From Pseudomonadota bacterium (lineage in GTDB: Bacteria; Desulfobacterota; Desulfobulbia; Desulfobulbales; Desulfurivibrionaceae), in NCBI GenBank assembly GCA_018830485.1, contig JAHJRQ010000016.1, positions 1 through 64,000 on the forward strand: a DNA stretch of 64,000 nucleotides, read 5' to 3'. The first letter of the stretch is position 1. Each line of letters begins with the position of its first letter. This document shows, piece after piece, positions 63,946 through 64,000 of the stretch. Made by a program: the position numbers and the translations under genes. The notes beneath the pieces are model-generated. The model was not told the DNA's origin, did no database searches, and saw nothing but the letters and a program-made list of their open reading frames with translations.

Positions 63946-64000
63946 TCGTTTTCTGGCGATGATCGGGGTTCTGTTTTGTTCCGCTGCCAGGCATCCAGGA

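Overview
The window looks like a chromosomal segment of a Gram-negative Desulfobacterota (deltaproteobacterial) anaerobe, plausibly Desulfobulbales. The evidence is moderately high GC, an SelB elongation factor together with an IscA/HesB-like selenoprotein, the rpsF-rpsR-membrane protein-rplI-dnaB-leuS-lptE order, a small c-type cytochrome, and an MSHA-type pilus cluster. The taxonomic call is inference from gene content; no marker phylogeny was run. Nothing looks like a prophage, a transposase or a CRISPR array.

Layout. 1-3.7 kb: the 3' end of 5S rRNA with a terminator, a PAS-PAS histidine kinase, and a zinc-type ArsR/SmtB sensor with an SO_0444-type efflux permease. 3.8-12.9 kb: a small CxxC protein, DedA, a periplasmic rhodanese, a conserved hypothetical, a UvrD/PcrA-type helicase overlapping folC and an HNH nuclease gene, 6-phosphofructokinase, the selenoprotein gene (interrupted by an in-frame TGA), a cytochrome c and an AMMECR1 protein. 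13-14.3 kb: tRNA-Leu(TAA), a CheX-like protein and a 395-bp non-coding palindromic element. 14.3-26.8 kb: one long co-directional run of mrp, an MBL hydrolase, selB, hflX, a DUF4390 protein, an NtrY/NtrX-like pair, a ClpX-like ATPase and hemB. 26.9-34.8 kb: a ComEA-like protein inside inverted repeats, a TtcA-like enzyme, a lipoprotein, hisB, tRNA-Gly(GCC), rplM-rpsI, argC-truA-aspartate aminotransferase and a DtxR-type regulator.

34.8-53.4 kb, all on the minus strand, encodes a nearly complete MSHA-like type IV pilus. Transcription runs from a large LamG/DUF6701 surface protein (MshQ-like) through four minor pilins. After an AT-rich gap with a good promoter come another prepilin, a TPR protein, PilM/N/O/P-like proteins, the secretin, an ExeA-like ATPase, the assembly ATPase and the platform protein. 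A major-pilin candidate follows, then an O-antigen-ligase-family protein that may glycosylate pilin. No prepilin peptidase or retraction ATPase is present here. 53.5-64 kb holds a dihydrouridine synthase, transketolase, lptE, leuS, dnaB, rplI, a DUF2232-like membrane protein, rpsR and rpsF, driven by a near-consensus promoter close to the window end.

The most notable points are the Sec-containing IscA/HesB-like protein with a clear bSECIS hairpin, which standard gene calling would truncate or lose; a ClpX-like unfoldase without a zinc-finger domain but with a C-terminal extension that seems to repeat the small domain; the SmtB-type sensor with intact alpha-5 zinc ligands and a matching operator; and the MSHA-like locus with an adjacent putative pilin glycosylation ligase. 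Several repeat palindromes lie between genes.
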